Made by a program: the position numbers and the translations under genes. Source: Tricholoma matsutake (lineage: Eukaryota > Basidiomycota > Agaricomycetes > Agaricales > Tricholomataceae). Taken from it: 64,000 bases of DNA. Below, in pieces: positions 12,157 through 23,658 of this stretch (its first letter is position 1; the number at the start of each line of letters is the position of its first letter). The stretch is taken from the NCBI GenBank assembly GCA_026075535.2, contig AP026540.1, positions 992,001 to 1,056,000 on the forward strand, read 5' to 3'. A model generated the notes under the pieces. That model saw only the letters and a program-made list of their open reading frames with translations, was not told the origin of the DNA and ran no database searches.

Positions 12157-14437
12157 ATCGACGAACCCAAGAAACCCAGCAAAACAACCTTGAAGTGCAG
12201 GGTAGGATACGAGGAAGATCATTCATCGAAAAGAGGATGTGAAATGGAAGTCAATGATAAGACCCCTACGTGTTAGACCCCTATAACCACCTATGCAGCT
12301 GAAGGCTGTATGGAAACCCTGGATCATTGTACTCATACAGATATAGCCCAATACAAGATTACTGAAGTCAGGAATGGATGGCACCATCCGAGTCATGATA
12401 CTAATAGTCTGACCCATCAATATCACATGTAGTATATCACCGGTATATATATATATACGAATACTCAAGGAACATATCTTCTGTTTGTTCTGTGCCTCTG
12501 AACTTCTCCTATGGTGTCTTATACATATTCTACTAGTATTTCAGATAGTTATTTGACCTTAGTGCACCAAGCCCCACCCTACATCCCAAGGTTTGTAACA
12601 GAAATTGGAAAAAGTCATGTGGTTGCATGAATGATTATGTCCACCATATGTTGAACTTGAAGGTAACTCAATTTATAAAGTCTGAATAAAAGCAGGATCT
12701 GGCATATGATGGAGCATGACTCTACCCTGACATTACTGATCAACACCAGTCACACTGATAAGACCACCACGATTCATTCAGATCGCATTAGTATCAGATA
12801 CATGCTTTAGAGAGGTGTCCGACATGTTGGTTGATTGCTATGTTGATGAATGTTTGGCTTGAATTGAGCATTCGAGCCATGACTAAGTCAAGTACGTACA
12901 AATAAAGTGTCTCGTCTTCATTCCCACTACTTCAGTAGTGGGTTTTACTTTCTGTCAAAATTTCACATGAAAATCCTATTATCAATTACTCCCCTACTCT
13001 GAGTTGACTCCTCTATACTACAATCATAAGTTTCACCCTTTCTTTAAATAGGATAAAGTTACTTCTATTTCGCTCCTTTTTTTTTCACATGCTCTCTTTA
13101 ATAGGAGCTTTTGAATAACCTCAAAACAGCAGTGCTCCTCTTCGCTTGTCTATAATTTCCAACGTTTGACGGAACTTTTTATGCACATATTTTCTGACAA
13201 AGAAGAAGTACTTAATTAATGCCAATATTCTGCAACTGCTTACATTTTTTTCTTACTCGCATGGAGCATCGTACACTACTATGAGCAAGAAATGTGCAAA
13301 CTCGCACTCAAGTTCCCTAGCATTCAGATACTCACGAATGTGAATCAGTCTCGCCCCGACAGAAACTACTTTGACACCCTATCTTCAAGAATATATGAAT
13401 CCATTAACTACTGATAGCACAAAATAGATACTCAGTATTACAGTATTAGAAAAAGTACAGGTAGAACCGATTTTGCACTTGAATTCGAGAGCCAAACACA
13501 TTTGGATAAATATAGAAGTGCCTAGGAATTTTCAAACACCGACCGGCTAAACCTGCACGAATAGATGACAGACCCATCAGATTTTGCGGGGCTCAGGTTG
13601 TAAAGACTGAGTCCTCAATACTGAGAACTCGGAACAGTACTTCTCAGGCAGTATTGTGCCTTGCATTCAGTGATGGTCTGGTTCCATGATGGTATGTTCA
13701 CAGGTCGCTCACTTATTTATGAGTCCCAGGAGCTGACCTCCATTATTATGGATCATGCAGTCATGGGACTCATGGCAATCTATAAATGCCACTTACTGAA
13801 AGAACTCGAACATGCCATGTGTAGCAGCAGCCCTCACAGTGTAAGTTCCACTACCCTTGAGGGAAGTGTTGAGTGTTGCAAAAAGGGTAACAGCACCCAC
13901 AAGTGCTCGAAGAGCACAATACAGTACATACTGCCAGTGAAGCATGCCATCTTGTTCTCCATTGATAAATGCTTGGTAACTCCAGTCCAGTGATTCAATT
14001 CAAGCGAAGGTCTGAAGGCTGAAGCACCCAACATCCCTTATGTGCTGGCTGCAGCTGTCTTGAAATTGACAAGCCTGCAGAGTAGTCTCTGGTGCTGATC
14101 TAATATATCAATATAACAGATGACAGTCGATCTGTTTTGATATATAAGGTCTGCTTCAAAATAATGGGGGCACAGCATGTGGGGTGATTCAGCATTCTCG
14201 GCAACAACTTCAGGCTTTTCAGCATGACCTTTCAATGCACATGCACAATCTGATCATGATAAGATTGCAAAGTTACAGTAGTACATTAACAAATCATAAA
14301 ATGAACAATCAGCAAGCACTCAATCAGCCCAAAGAAGTCAATCTGAGCCCCATGACCCCAGCACCTCAATGTACAACCCACAATTGACTCCAGCAATGCA
14401 ATTGACAAAGAAAAGGATGTTAGGAATGCAGAAAAGA
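12157..14437. other. AT-rich stretch with no recognised gene
   Basis: Nothing convincing on either strand. The plus-strand frame 13661-13993 (110 codons) has no known relatives in my memory. Short poly-T runs occur near 13075-13090. Between 12900 and 13600 the sequence reads like old non-coding DNA. Confidence 0.35.
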
Positions 14438-14511
14438 TGACCAGACTGGGGATTGAACCCAGGCCCTCCTGGACATATACCAGATGCTCTGACCAACTGA
14501 GCTATCAGGTC
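14438..14511 (-). tRNA. tRNA-like gene or tRNA pseudogene (anticodon position reads TAT)
   Basis: The 74-nt minus-strand sequence folds with tRNA spacing: acceptor stem GACCTGA/TCTGGTC with one U-U mismatch, D arm GCTC-AGTTGGTCA-GAGC, anticodon stem TCTGG/CCAGG, T arm CTGGG-TTCAATC-CCCAG and discriminator A. Box A (TAGCTCAGTTGG) and box B (GGTTCAATCC) are good. The anticodon loop is TATATGT, so position 33 is A instead of the invariant T. Read literally the anticodon is TAT (Ile), but the loop defect makes a pseudogene or a SINE head more likely than a working tRNA. Confidence 0.6.
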
Positions 14512-15240
14512 TTATAGGGTTCAACAGAACAAGGATACCATATAACCAGACATGGATTGCTACAACTATCACATCACTTGTGTGTGCAAACTATGGTCTG
14601 TTAAGCACTGATTAAGCAGTGGCAGATTATATAATCCAACAAAGGAAGCCAGCTTGTAGCCCAGCAGAGAAGTTAAAGGTGATTTTGGATTGCATTTGAG
14701 ATGCAGTCAACTTGAAAATCTTGTGGTCCATATCGCCATTGTGGAATCTGCTCTTCAACTATGCTATGGATTCGAGTCCTTCCTTCAATTGAAAGCCATG
14801 AGTGGGACATGTCTTGAGGCCCTGGGAAACTCCTGCAAAGGTTTGTCTGGAAAAATAGGCTAAAATGGCCCTGAAATATGCAAAGATTGGGGCTCAAATA
14901 TGCAAGAGCAGACAGGGATGTCACACTGTAACAGTGCCTGACTCTGCCAAAATGTGTGATGCTTTCAAGATGCGCTGCTAAAATTTCTTCAAATGAGCAA
15001 AGTGGTGCCAATTCAATAAATATGGCCCAGAATCTTGTCTACAAGCAGATTCAATATTTAAAAAAAATTCTCGTCGTGGTGTTGGGGCAGAAACCACTGC
15101 CCAGTGGGCCTCAAATATGCAAAATCCGGACAAAGATTTCGCCCAAATTGCCTCGAATATGCAAAGTCCGGACAGAGATAGGCCGATTTTTGGGCCCTAA
15201 AATATGCTAAAACCCGGACAACCCTTGGCAGGAGCTTCCC
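14512..15240. other. intergenic, with repeated AATATGCAAARTCCGGACA motif
   Basis: No gene recognised. The motif AATATGCAAA(A/G)TCCGGACA, with shortened forms, recurs near 14875, 14895, 15110, 15150 and 15190. This suggests the subterminal region of an unidentified transposon. Confidence 0.45.
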
Positions 15241-16445
15241 GGGGCCTGCGTCTTGCGTTTGTGATGGAAGAACGTGACTACGACATAAGGTCCGAACATT
15301 TCCGATCGGATTATCACACTAAAATATCACCGAATTAACCGAATGACCGTGAGACGACGAGACAGCGGAGATTCAATATCATCAGCGAAAAGAAAAAGAC
15401 GCCGCGGCTCGACCTTACGGTTACTTATAAGAACGAGTCCTCGTACCTTGGACTCCTCGCCATCTGTACCTTAGATCTTCCTTACAAAATGAACCCAAGT
15501 TAATCGACACTTTCGAAAAAATAGAAGACGCTAGTGAACGCTGAGAATACTTACGGTTCTGCATGATGACCATCCGAATGACAAGAATAGGAGGTGTACA
15601 GGGGGAGGGCGTTCTGGGCGAGGAATCGTAAACCTTGCACAAACCGCTACCTTGGGAGGTCTACCGGTAGGTGGTTCCACCGATATACGCATTTTTCGAA
15701 ACCCGGCTTCTCATTAATTTGTTGGTCCAAAGTAGAACTCATTATGTGAACCATTTAGCCCTCTCTCCATGTGGAGGAGGAATGGAGTATTTCCCGTTCG
15801 ATGGCGCACCCTTTCGTGATCCCGAGCTGGCTTGGGGGGGCTTTATTAATAAATCACAAGTAAGGATAATACCTCCGCTTCGATCCCTATGTATGCTGAT
15901 TCCAAGTTGATCAGGGGTGAGATGCACATGATTCTTTCGTCGGCTACTATTCAATTAAAAGACCACATGAACCTGCGTCAGTCGCAGCTTCAAGCCGACT
16001 GACGCAGGTTCAAGCCCCATTTGCAGCAGAGTTTACAGCACAAAAAAGTGACATCATCTGTCGCAGATAGTAAGGCGCGTCAAGGTTTCATCACATGTTT
16101 GTTTTCCACAGTTGTCTCAAACTCTCCACGATCTAAATAAAGAAAGATTGCATCGTTTCTGCTACGAACACGAACTCACACAAGACGCCGAAAGTACCTG
16201 AGCCGAACGGAAGGAGCAAAAACAAAGGAAGAGAGAGAGAGGGGGGGGGGGATCTGACCGAGCATCAACTTGCGACAGATGAGTAATCTCTCTACGCAGC
16301 GCTCTCGCTCAGTCATCCCTCTTCCTCATACTGAATGGCGATTATCAATAATTCGTTCTCAGCCCTCGGTGTCTTTTTCTTGGAATCGTTTATAAATCAG
16401 GTTTTCTCATGTCTTTCCCGAAACAATAAACACCAGACCACCATC
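15241..16445. other. upstream region of the hydrolase gene, CpG-rich, no recognised gene
   Basis: Base composition changes here: CG dinucleotides are common, unlike the surrounding repeat DNA. Short frames at 15421-15642 (-) and 15671-15910 (+) are not recognisable. There is a 15-bp inverted repeat at 15970-16010, a (GA)n-(G)n run at 16229-16250 and a pyrimidine-rich stretch just before the hydrolase start, as often seen in fungal promoters. Confidence 0.4.
15970..16010. repeat. 15-bp perfect inverted repeat (hairpin)
   Basis: AACCTGCGTCAGTCG at 15970-15984 and its exact complement CGACTGACGCAGGTT at 15996-16010 are separated by 11 bases. It lies about 435 bp upstream of the hydrolase start. 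It could be a palindromic regulatory site or a transposon scar. Confidence 0.85.
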
Positions 16446-17708
16446 ATGACGTCCTCCTCTTCTCCAGTTCTGGCTGGCCTACCAGGTGACTGCTGCATCA
16501 AAACAAAGTTCAAACACACTGGTCCCGGCGCTGGAAAAATCATCACCATCGCTGGGATACAAACCTACATCTCAGAGCCAAAGGAGACGAAGGGCCCAAA
16601 GAAGATTATATTCTTCCTATCGGACGTTTTTGGACCTTTCCTGCCTCATAACGAATATATCCAGGATTACTTCGCGCAGCAGGGTACGTTCCTATACCTA
16701 CTTACACCCACATTGGACAACTCTCAAGTTTCCATTACTTACTTGTTCGATTTGACAATGAAAAAGGGTACACTGTCCTAGGCCCGGATTACTTTTTCGG
16801 TGATTACATGCAGAACCACACCGAGCCGGATTTTCTTGGACGCCGTGATGCATGGTTCGCTCAGCTGTTGAAGAAAGCTCGAGCAGCGATGCCGGAATGG
16901 CTGAACACTATTCGGGAGATGTATGGTATGTATATGACGTCGCCTCAGTTATGCTTCATAACTAACCAATGTTGGTAACTTATCAGGACCCCATGCGCTC
17001 TACTGTTCTGCCGGTATGCGTCTTCGTGATTATGGGGTCCTGGAGAGGAAATTGAGTTGAATTATCATTATTTTTAGGTTATTGCTTCGGAGCCTCGTTT
17101 ACTCTAGACCAAGCTGCGAAAGATGGCATAGTAGCAGGTAAAACATCGCGTCACCTCCCTGGATATTTAACCTCATCGTCCGCAATCTGCAGCTGCGATC
17201 GCCCACCCATCATTCCTGAACGAAGACCACTTCAAGAACATAACCAGTAAGCCTACCTACGTCCTATCTTCTTACATACACCATTATCGTACTCAATTTT
17301 CAAACCTCAAACCGCACCGTAGAACCCGTCTTCCTATCCTTAGCCGGTACGATTCACGTTCCTCACCAACCGACTTCCAATTCACTGAGTTAGTGCTATG
17401 TATGAAACAATCAGAATCAGATCTCATGTTCCCCCTTTCCTCCCGCCGCCGCGCAGAAGATATATTGTTCGCTAACAAAGCGACGTACCATGTCCAATTA
17501 TTCTCTGGGGTCGAACATGGTTTTGCGGTACGTGGGGACCCGGAGATCGAGAACGACCGTACGTTATCGTTGTCTGTATCTATGCTTCAAGCTATTTGGA
17601 CTCATATCGGCCTTTGCAGGGTGGGCGATGGAAGAATCCGCACGTGGAATTGTGAATTGGTTGAATAGATTTACAGAGCTGAAAGCTGCGCACAACGTTG
17701 TAACTTGA
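16446..17708 (+). CDS. dienelactone hydrolase family protein (264 aa, 8 exons)
   Basis: Alpha/beta hydrolase that opens dienelactones or related esters; probably cytosolic. Exons 16446-16683, 16767-16925, 16987-17013, 17078-17137, 17193-17246, 17323-17346, 17415-17558 and 17620-17708 have GT-AG introns of 55-83 bp and give one open frame of 795 nt. The N-terminal block is PGDCCIKTKFKHTG. The nucleophile elbow is GYCFGA with Cys144, as in dienelactone hydrolases (Cys rather than Ser). The likely triad is completed by Asp190 (ESDLMFP) and His222 (VEHGF). The C-terminus is WAMEESARGIVNWLNRF. Length and motif order match fungal homologues. An upstream in-frame ATG at 16335 would add 37 residues, but the family normally starts near the chosen site. 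It converges with the P450 gene, 325 bp away. True substrate unknown. Confidence 0.93.
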
Positions 17709-18033
17709 GTCATCGTCGTTGGTTTCTCGTCGCTGTTATTGTTATTATAAATATTGGAACTGAGAGAACACGTCGTACGAATGAATGCCCGTCCCAATTG
17801 TACACATTTTCCGGCTAGTGTTCACATACCAGTGAAGGCAGTATACTTAAGTCATCGGTTGACAATGTTGAACAGTCGCAGTGTTGGTGCTACATATACA
17901 ATACACAATGTATTCACAGGGCAGGTATTATCACGAATATACGTACGTGCGTAAACTACACCCCACCCCCCCTTCCCCCCCCCAAAAAAAAACAGAAAAC
18001 CACGTACCCAACCCAACCCAACCTAACCCCCCT
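17709..18033. other. convergent intergenic region between hydrolase and P450
   Basis: Both genes end here, so it should hold two 3' UTRs. A C-rich then A-rich homopolymer tract lies at about 17961-17996. No gene is seen. Confidence 0.6.
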
Positions 18034-20212
18034 CTAACTCCCATACTCCTCAATCAACTCCCTAATCCCATCCACAGTCGCCGCAGCTCTAGGCTCAAAA
18101 ACGACCCTAAAAGGCAACGGATGGGTATTCGCACTCTGCGTAAACGCCAGCTCGTCGATCGGGTGTTGGGGTTCTTTCTTGATTTTGAACGCCCATTGGA
18201 GTAAGGCTGTGTTTAAAAATACCGAGCTGGTTTGCGGAGCGTGAGTAGTTTGGTGTTAGTATTAGTTGGGTGGGGAGGGGTTGGGGGAGAAGAGGGACTT
18301 ACGCAGAAGCGATATATTGGCCTGGGCAGACTCTACACACGAAGAAAGGAAGGGAGGGTGAGATATTCGGCGAGGGAGAGAGGAGTACAGAAAGGAGTAC
18401 GGGGTCTTACCGTCGACCGAAACCAAAAGTGAACGATTTAAGGTCATCTCGTATTTTTTGGTTTTCGGATATCCATCTTTGGGGGTTGAAGGATTCTGGG
18501 TCTGGGAAGAAGGCTGGGTCTCGTCCGATGGACCTGGATGAAGGAATACAGTTAGAGGGGTTGAGCAGAGGAGGAGGGAGGAAGGGGAGGGGGGGTGTAC
18601 CAGACGTTTCCTATTAACGTAGATCCCTTGGGGATGAGGTAATCTTTCTGTCGTCATCACGGCGGGGGGGTTGTTGGTATTTAGTTTTACTAAGCTAGAT
18701 GGGGTTGAGACGAACCCATATGAGATCTTTGGTTGATTTGTGTGCGAATCCTAGTTTTTGAGATGAGGTTTGTGAGTAGAGGTTTGTGAGTAGAGGTGCT
18801 GTAAGGGTGGAGGAGGGGGGGCGGGGGCGTAGGATATACCTACCTCCTGCAGTGACGGGTCTCCAACGGAAAGTCTCCAATACAAAAGCTTGTGTCTGAG
18901 GAAGCATATCCTGATCCGCAATCGTCGGCGCTACACCGACAATCCAAATCCGTCAACCCAACAACCGAAACCAAAATAAGGGTAATATATCCACCCACCC
19001 CGCTCACTCCCTAAAACAGCATCCAATTCCTCCTGCACTCTCTTCTGGGCCTCGGGATAACAAGCAGCAGCCAACACCCCAATGCTAATTGCAGCAGCTG
19101 TCGTGTCCGATCCTGCACCGAAGATGCTGCCTGCGAGGTAGGCTGTTTGGTCGTCGGATAGGTCGAGCTCTGGTTGGCGCTCGAGGAGGTACTTGCCGAA
19201 TGAGTCGGGGGTGGATTCGTTTCGTACCATTTTGGATCGGACTTGGTCGAGTTGGGTTTTGAAGAGGGTTAGTTCTTCTTTGTGACCTTCTCGGAGCTCT
19301 TTGAGGTACCCGGGGATGTATCTGTTGTTGGTGTTGTTGTTGGTGTTGTTGTTGTTGAATAGATGAGAGAGGGGTTGGGCAACGTACCGTAAGAAAGGGT
19401 AAATGTCGACTTGCCATAGTCCAGGACGTAGGTTGCTCCCAAGACGAGTTAAGCATCGATTAACGGCCACGACGTCTGGGTCGTCGTATGATTTGGGTAC
19501 TTTTCCATAGGCGAGGGCCATCACCACGGATGAAGAGTACCTAAAGTAATAAAGTATAAAAAAAAGCTTATGTTGAAACACCAAAGATAGATGGAACGAA
19601 CCGCTTTGCGTGATCTTGATGCTTATCAGGCATAGCTAGGATATCAAGAATATGCTGTCGAGCACTGCGCATGAGGATGGGAGCGTAGCTTTGTACGATC
19701 TTGGGCTGTAAATGAGCATGTAGTGCCCTTTTGTGAGAGTTGAGAGAGTTGGGAATAGAGCGATAAAACAGGTATACCTCCGCATCTTCTTGAATCGTTC
19801 ACCAGCAGGCATTAACACGGTTCGCATACCACCCGAGAGAGTCTCGCCCGCCGAGATGGAACGAGGTCTATCGAGTGTATAAGCACCTTCTCTTTCCATG
19901 ATGTGGATGGCAGCTTGTAGACGACCGATGACGATTATGATTTCTGTGCCTTGACGGAGAGAAAAGACAGAACCGTATTGTTGAGTCCATTGTTCAAATT
20001 TACGATATGGGCTAGAGTAAGGGATGTGAATATGAATGGCTCTGGTTTAGCGTTGCTTACTATATTTTTGGGATAGAATTGCCGAATAACCAGCTGTCTT
20101 TTGGTGGGCCTGGTGGAAGCAGATCTGGCTGTGTTCGAATGAGTTTACTGCGAATGAATGCCACAAGAGTTATGCACAAAACGATAACACCGATTGTATT
20201 GAGGATAGACAT
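18034..20212 (-). CDS. cytochrome P450 monooxygenase (497 aa, 11 exons)
   Basis: Heme-thiolate monooxygenase of the microsomal fungal type, anchored in the ER. Minus-strand exons, 5' to 3': 20212-20061, 20011-19778, 19727-19602, 19540-19388, 19321-19008, 18930-18844, 18750-18716, 18647-18601, 18533-18411, 18332-18303, 18226-18034. All introns are GT-AG, 49-93 bp, and the sum is exactly 1494 nt with no internal stop. An N-terminal hydrophobic anchor (residues 4-20) is followed by the hinge LLPPGPPKDSWLFGN. The I-helix motif is AGSDTT (291-296), the K-helix ExxR is Glu345-Arg348 (ETFR), then FNPQRW. The heme loop is FGFGRRVCPG (419-428), with ligand Cys426. It resembles basidiomycete P450s often annotated as O-methylsterigmatocystin oxidoreductase-like, but the substrate cannot be inferred. 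It appears intact. Confidence 0.95.
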
Positions 20213-20867
20213 CGTTTACTTGTTTATCAATTCGATTCTGTTTTTATAATCTTGACATCATATCGACAACTCTATGGTCCGTGACCATGTGATCCAGTAC
20301 CCTCGTCCATCGGACGCGCATACCACGTGCACTCCCTCTCTTCTTCGAGAATCCTATATGAATCTGATCAGACTCCTATCAGAATGATTGACAGTAGCTA
20401 CAAGTGCAATGTTTAAGTAAATTCCTATGAAATCCCCATGAAATTCCAATAGTTTACAGAGTTCTACAAGACTTAGCAAGGGGGTTATACAGAAGATATG
20501 GTCACTATGGGTCACTACAGATGACCATGGGTGATGGTTGGGCTCACATATGCAATGGGATCAAGATGAAAATGATGGGACCTGTCCTGATCCTGAGTCA
20601 CACTAGCATCCTGCTCATGACTACTTATATGTCTGATTCAGTCTGAACGTGCATTCAACCCAATGCCATGATACAATCATCTTTCATCACACTGCTGAGA
20701 TGTACAAAGAAACAATGTGTATTAAACTCACCTAAATGTGAGGCATGCTAGAATTAAATACATGTCTACTGAAAAATTGTGGCCACAGCAAGGCCACAGA
20801 TCACATTGTAAGCACACAGGGGATGACAAACTAATGAAAAAGAAAAGGCCTACATATCTGTGCAGGG
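20213..20867. other. upstream region of the P450 gene
   Basis: No gene recognised. The first 150 bp upstream of the P450 start are the presumed promoter. Beyond about 20400 the sequence turns into AT-rich DNA with few CG dinucleotides, marking the edge of the gene island. Confidence 0.45.
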
Positions 20868-21049
20868 CTGGTGGTTAGGGAATGGCACGGGTAACCCGCG
20901 GGTGTTCAAAATTTAACCCATACTCTGACCCGCAAGGGTATTTACCCATCAACCCACGGGTTTTCATCCACGGGTCACCACGGGTACGGGTATACACCGT
21001 GGGTTGTACTATAAAATCCTGTAATTTATCGAGAACTCATAAACTATTA

Positions 21050-21530
21050 ATCAATACGGTCCCATCCAGCCTCGAGATGTGGCTCCTTGTCTCCCTCAAT
21101 GGCATTCAAAGTCCCTACTGCCAAAACATCAGAATCCTTCACCAATCCCTGTAAACTCCATGATCCCAAGCAAATTAAAGCACGCGTTGATTGAGCAGAA
21201 AGCCGACTCCGAACATGGGACAAAACGAGCCGGCCACGACTGAACACACGTTCAACATCAACAGAAGTTGCTAATGCAATATGTGTTAGTAATTAAAATG
21301 AGCATGAGAATCATATTACATACCTGGAATCGTCAGGTAATCCAAAGCCATGCAGGAGAGATACGGATACATCGATCGACGCTCATGCCACCACATGATG
21401 ACGTTGTCCACCATCTCCGGGTCCAACGACAGATATCGGTCCAGTTCATTGCGTAGCTCTTTACGTGCAGGGGCACTTAACGAGGGGAGGGTGTCGAATA
21501 TATTCCGTGGTTTTGAAAATGTCTACAGTT
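21050..21530 (-). pseudogene. hAT transposase, C-terminal fragment
   Basis: Two minus-strand exons. The upstream one encodes ARKELRNELDRYLSLDPEMV, then WWHERRSMYPYLSCMALDYL. After a GTATGT...TAG intron (about 21266-21322) the second encodes SVDVERVFSRGRLVLSHVRS and STRALICLGSWSLQGL. This is the standard hAT dimerisation domain with its WW...YP and ER.FS.....S..R..L signatures. The rest of the transposase is missing, so the element cannot move on its own. Confidence 0.9.
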
Positions 21531-21579
21531 TGTTAGAAAAAAAATGGGTGTGAGGATGAATTACAAACGTTACTAGTAT

Positions 21580-22262
21580 TTTCAGTATCAGACATTGTCT
21601 TGATTGACTCGTTGTCACTCAAAGCCCCCCTACCCAACAAGATAGCACTATTGTGAAGTAACAAATAGACACATGCCTCTCGTCTCATCTGGACCTTCGA
21701 ACGACACATAATTAGAGTCAGAATGAGTATAAGATAAATACAAAACAGATCAGAACTCACAAAGATCTGAGATACTCATACCAAAGACCCCCTACCCGGT
21801 AACCCAACAAGATAATGGTATTGTGAAATAACAGATGGACGCAGGCCTCTCGTCTCCTCGGGGCCATTGAACGACTCCTAATCAGAGTCAGAATAAGTAT
21901 AAGATCATATGAAATGAATGAAAACTCACTAAGATCCAAGATACTCATACCAAGCCCCCATACCCAACAAGATACCGCTATTGTGAACTAACGAATAGAT
22001 GCATGCCTCTCGTCTTATCGGGGCCTTCAGACGACACCTAAATAGAGTCAGAATAAGTATAAGATCATATGAAATGAGTGAGAACTCACTAAGATCCCAG
22101 ATACTCATACCAACCCTACCCAACAAGATAGCACTATTGTGAAGTAATGAATGAACGCAGGTCTCTCATCTTATTGGGACCTTCGAACGAGACTCAAATA
22201 GAGTTATAATGAATATAATATCATATGGAATAGATGGAAACTTACCATAATATAGAGCGCCC
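21580..22262. repeat. tandem repeat of about 160 bp, four copies, inside hAT-2
   Basis: CAACAAGATA anchors occur at 21636, 21805, 21965 and 22121 (spacing 169, 160 and 156). Each unit contains CCTCTCGTCT, an AGAGTCAGAATRAGTATAAG block and an ACTCAC minus-strand splice-donor-like site. On the minus strand the units encode similar peptides (REACVYLLLHNSAILLG and variants), so an old exon-intron segment seems to have been multiplied. Confidence 0.85.
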
Positions 22263-22429
22263 AAAATCATAACTCATATACAGGGCGGGTTAAGTGCGGG
22301 TCACGGGTGACATAAGTGTGACCCGTACCCGTACCCGTACCCGTACCCGGAGATACCCATAGCCATGACCCGCACAGGTTACCCCAACCCATGCTATTGC
22401 CTACTGGTGGTGTGAGTATTGGGACAATG

Positions 22430-23060
22430 TGTTGGAGCAGACTATATACACTGCACAGGGGAAGAGACTACACATTCCTTACAACCTACCTGGGGTTTAG
22501 TTAGACTTACAGCTAGGGTTAGCAGAGGAAAGAACACTGCATTCCTACTACGGTACAGGTTCTCCTTATATACATAATAATAAGGATGTCACATGACTTG
22601 GGAATGTGTTTACCACATGTATGTGCAGTAAGTGCAGTAACATGTGTATGCTGCATGTATCTTGGGGTTTAATTTCAACATCCCCCCTCAAACTGTACAG
22701 CGCTCTAACCAGCTAAGTTTGAATCTCGAAAGTAATTCTGAGAGAGTCTCTAAATTTCCTGAATAGGATGGTGCCAAGGTTCTTTGTGAACATGTCAGCC
22801 GGATTATCATTTCCAGGAATGAAAACAACTGTGACTTTGTCATTTTCTATGCATTCACAGGTATAGTGGTAGTGAATGTCTATGTGTTTAGTCCTTCTTT
22901 CTTGAACTGGATTTGATCTGATAAAGATGGATCCCTGTTTATCAGCGCAGATTGGTACATGCTTCAGTATATATTCAAGTTCCTTGAATAAGGACTCTAT
23001 CCATGCTCTGCCAACACACAGTGAGACCATCGGATGTGGAAAATCATCCAGTATTTCAGC
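22430..23060 (-). mobile_element. truncated Ty1/copia element: 3' LTR, polypurine tract, end of pol
   Basis: The minus-strand 3' LTR runs from TGTTGAAATT (22680) to CCAACA (22430), 251 bp. The polypurine tract TTGAGGGGGGA lies directly before it (22681-22691). Upstream, at about 22713-23045, is the end of the RNase H domain: VPICADKQGSIFIRSNPVQE, RRTKHIDIHYHYTCE, then NDNPADMFTKNLG. The upstream pol is missing, so the element was cut off near 23050. It lies only 18 bp from hAT-2. Confidence 0.88.
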
Positions 23061-23658
23061 CACTGAGGTGAAGAAATTGAGTAGAAAATAATCCATTTAG
23101 GGTAGAATTTTTGTCCTTTATGGGTGTTGAAAAAGAATAAAAATCATCTGGTTTTTGGAGAAAAACACTCACTAAAAGTTGTAAAAATTCTCCCTCAGAA
23201 CGGATTAGTTAAGAGGTTGAAAACACCCCGAAATTTGTCCATATTCATACCCCATTGAATTCATCCCTGGGGATGACTTCCATCTTTTTAATGGAGTACC
23301 TAACCACATTTCAAGTAGCTGGATTTTGCCCTGTTTTTGCAAGATTTTCAGAGGGTCAGGAAAGTGGTTATCCATCCACTTTGCAGGGCTATTTCATTGT
23401 GCCATAGCAACAAGTTTTCATGCTGTCAATGAAGTATTTTCATAACTTGCCAACTGAAACTATTCATACATCTAACGATGAGTTTTCACAACAGTGGAGT
23501 GAAAATTATTCAAACACTTAGGGGCAATTCTCGTGACAGTAACCATTAAAAATTAGAGTTGGATTACATCCAGCTTAATGCAGGAAAAGTCACCTTTAAT
23601 GACAAAAATTCAACATCTTGCAAATGAGAAAATACCCACTCATGTGCAACAAAAATAC
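23061..23658. other. no recognised gene
   Basis: AT-rich, many short poly-A and poly-T runs, no frame of interest on either strand. Confidence 0.4.

Larger units (their letters stand above)
20868..22411 (-). mobile_element. hAT-2, internally deleted hAT element (20876-22403)
   Basis: The target duplication CTGGTGGT occurs exactly at 20868-20875 and 22404-22411. The termini are TAGGGAATGGCACGGGT on the left and, reading inward from the right, TAGGCAATAGCATGGGTT. Both subterminal zones are rich in ACCCGTACCCGT/ACGGGTACGGGT repeats. At 1528 bp it is too short for a complete transposase and contains only the C-terminal exons plus a tandem repeat. Confidence 0.93.

Noticed and set aside
16335..16445. 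Upstream in-frame ATG extending the hydrolase by 37 residues
   Set aside because: The extension is unlike the family N-terminus, which starts close to the PGDCC block; the ATG at 16446 fits better.
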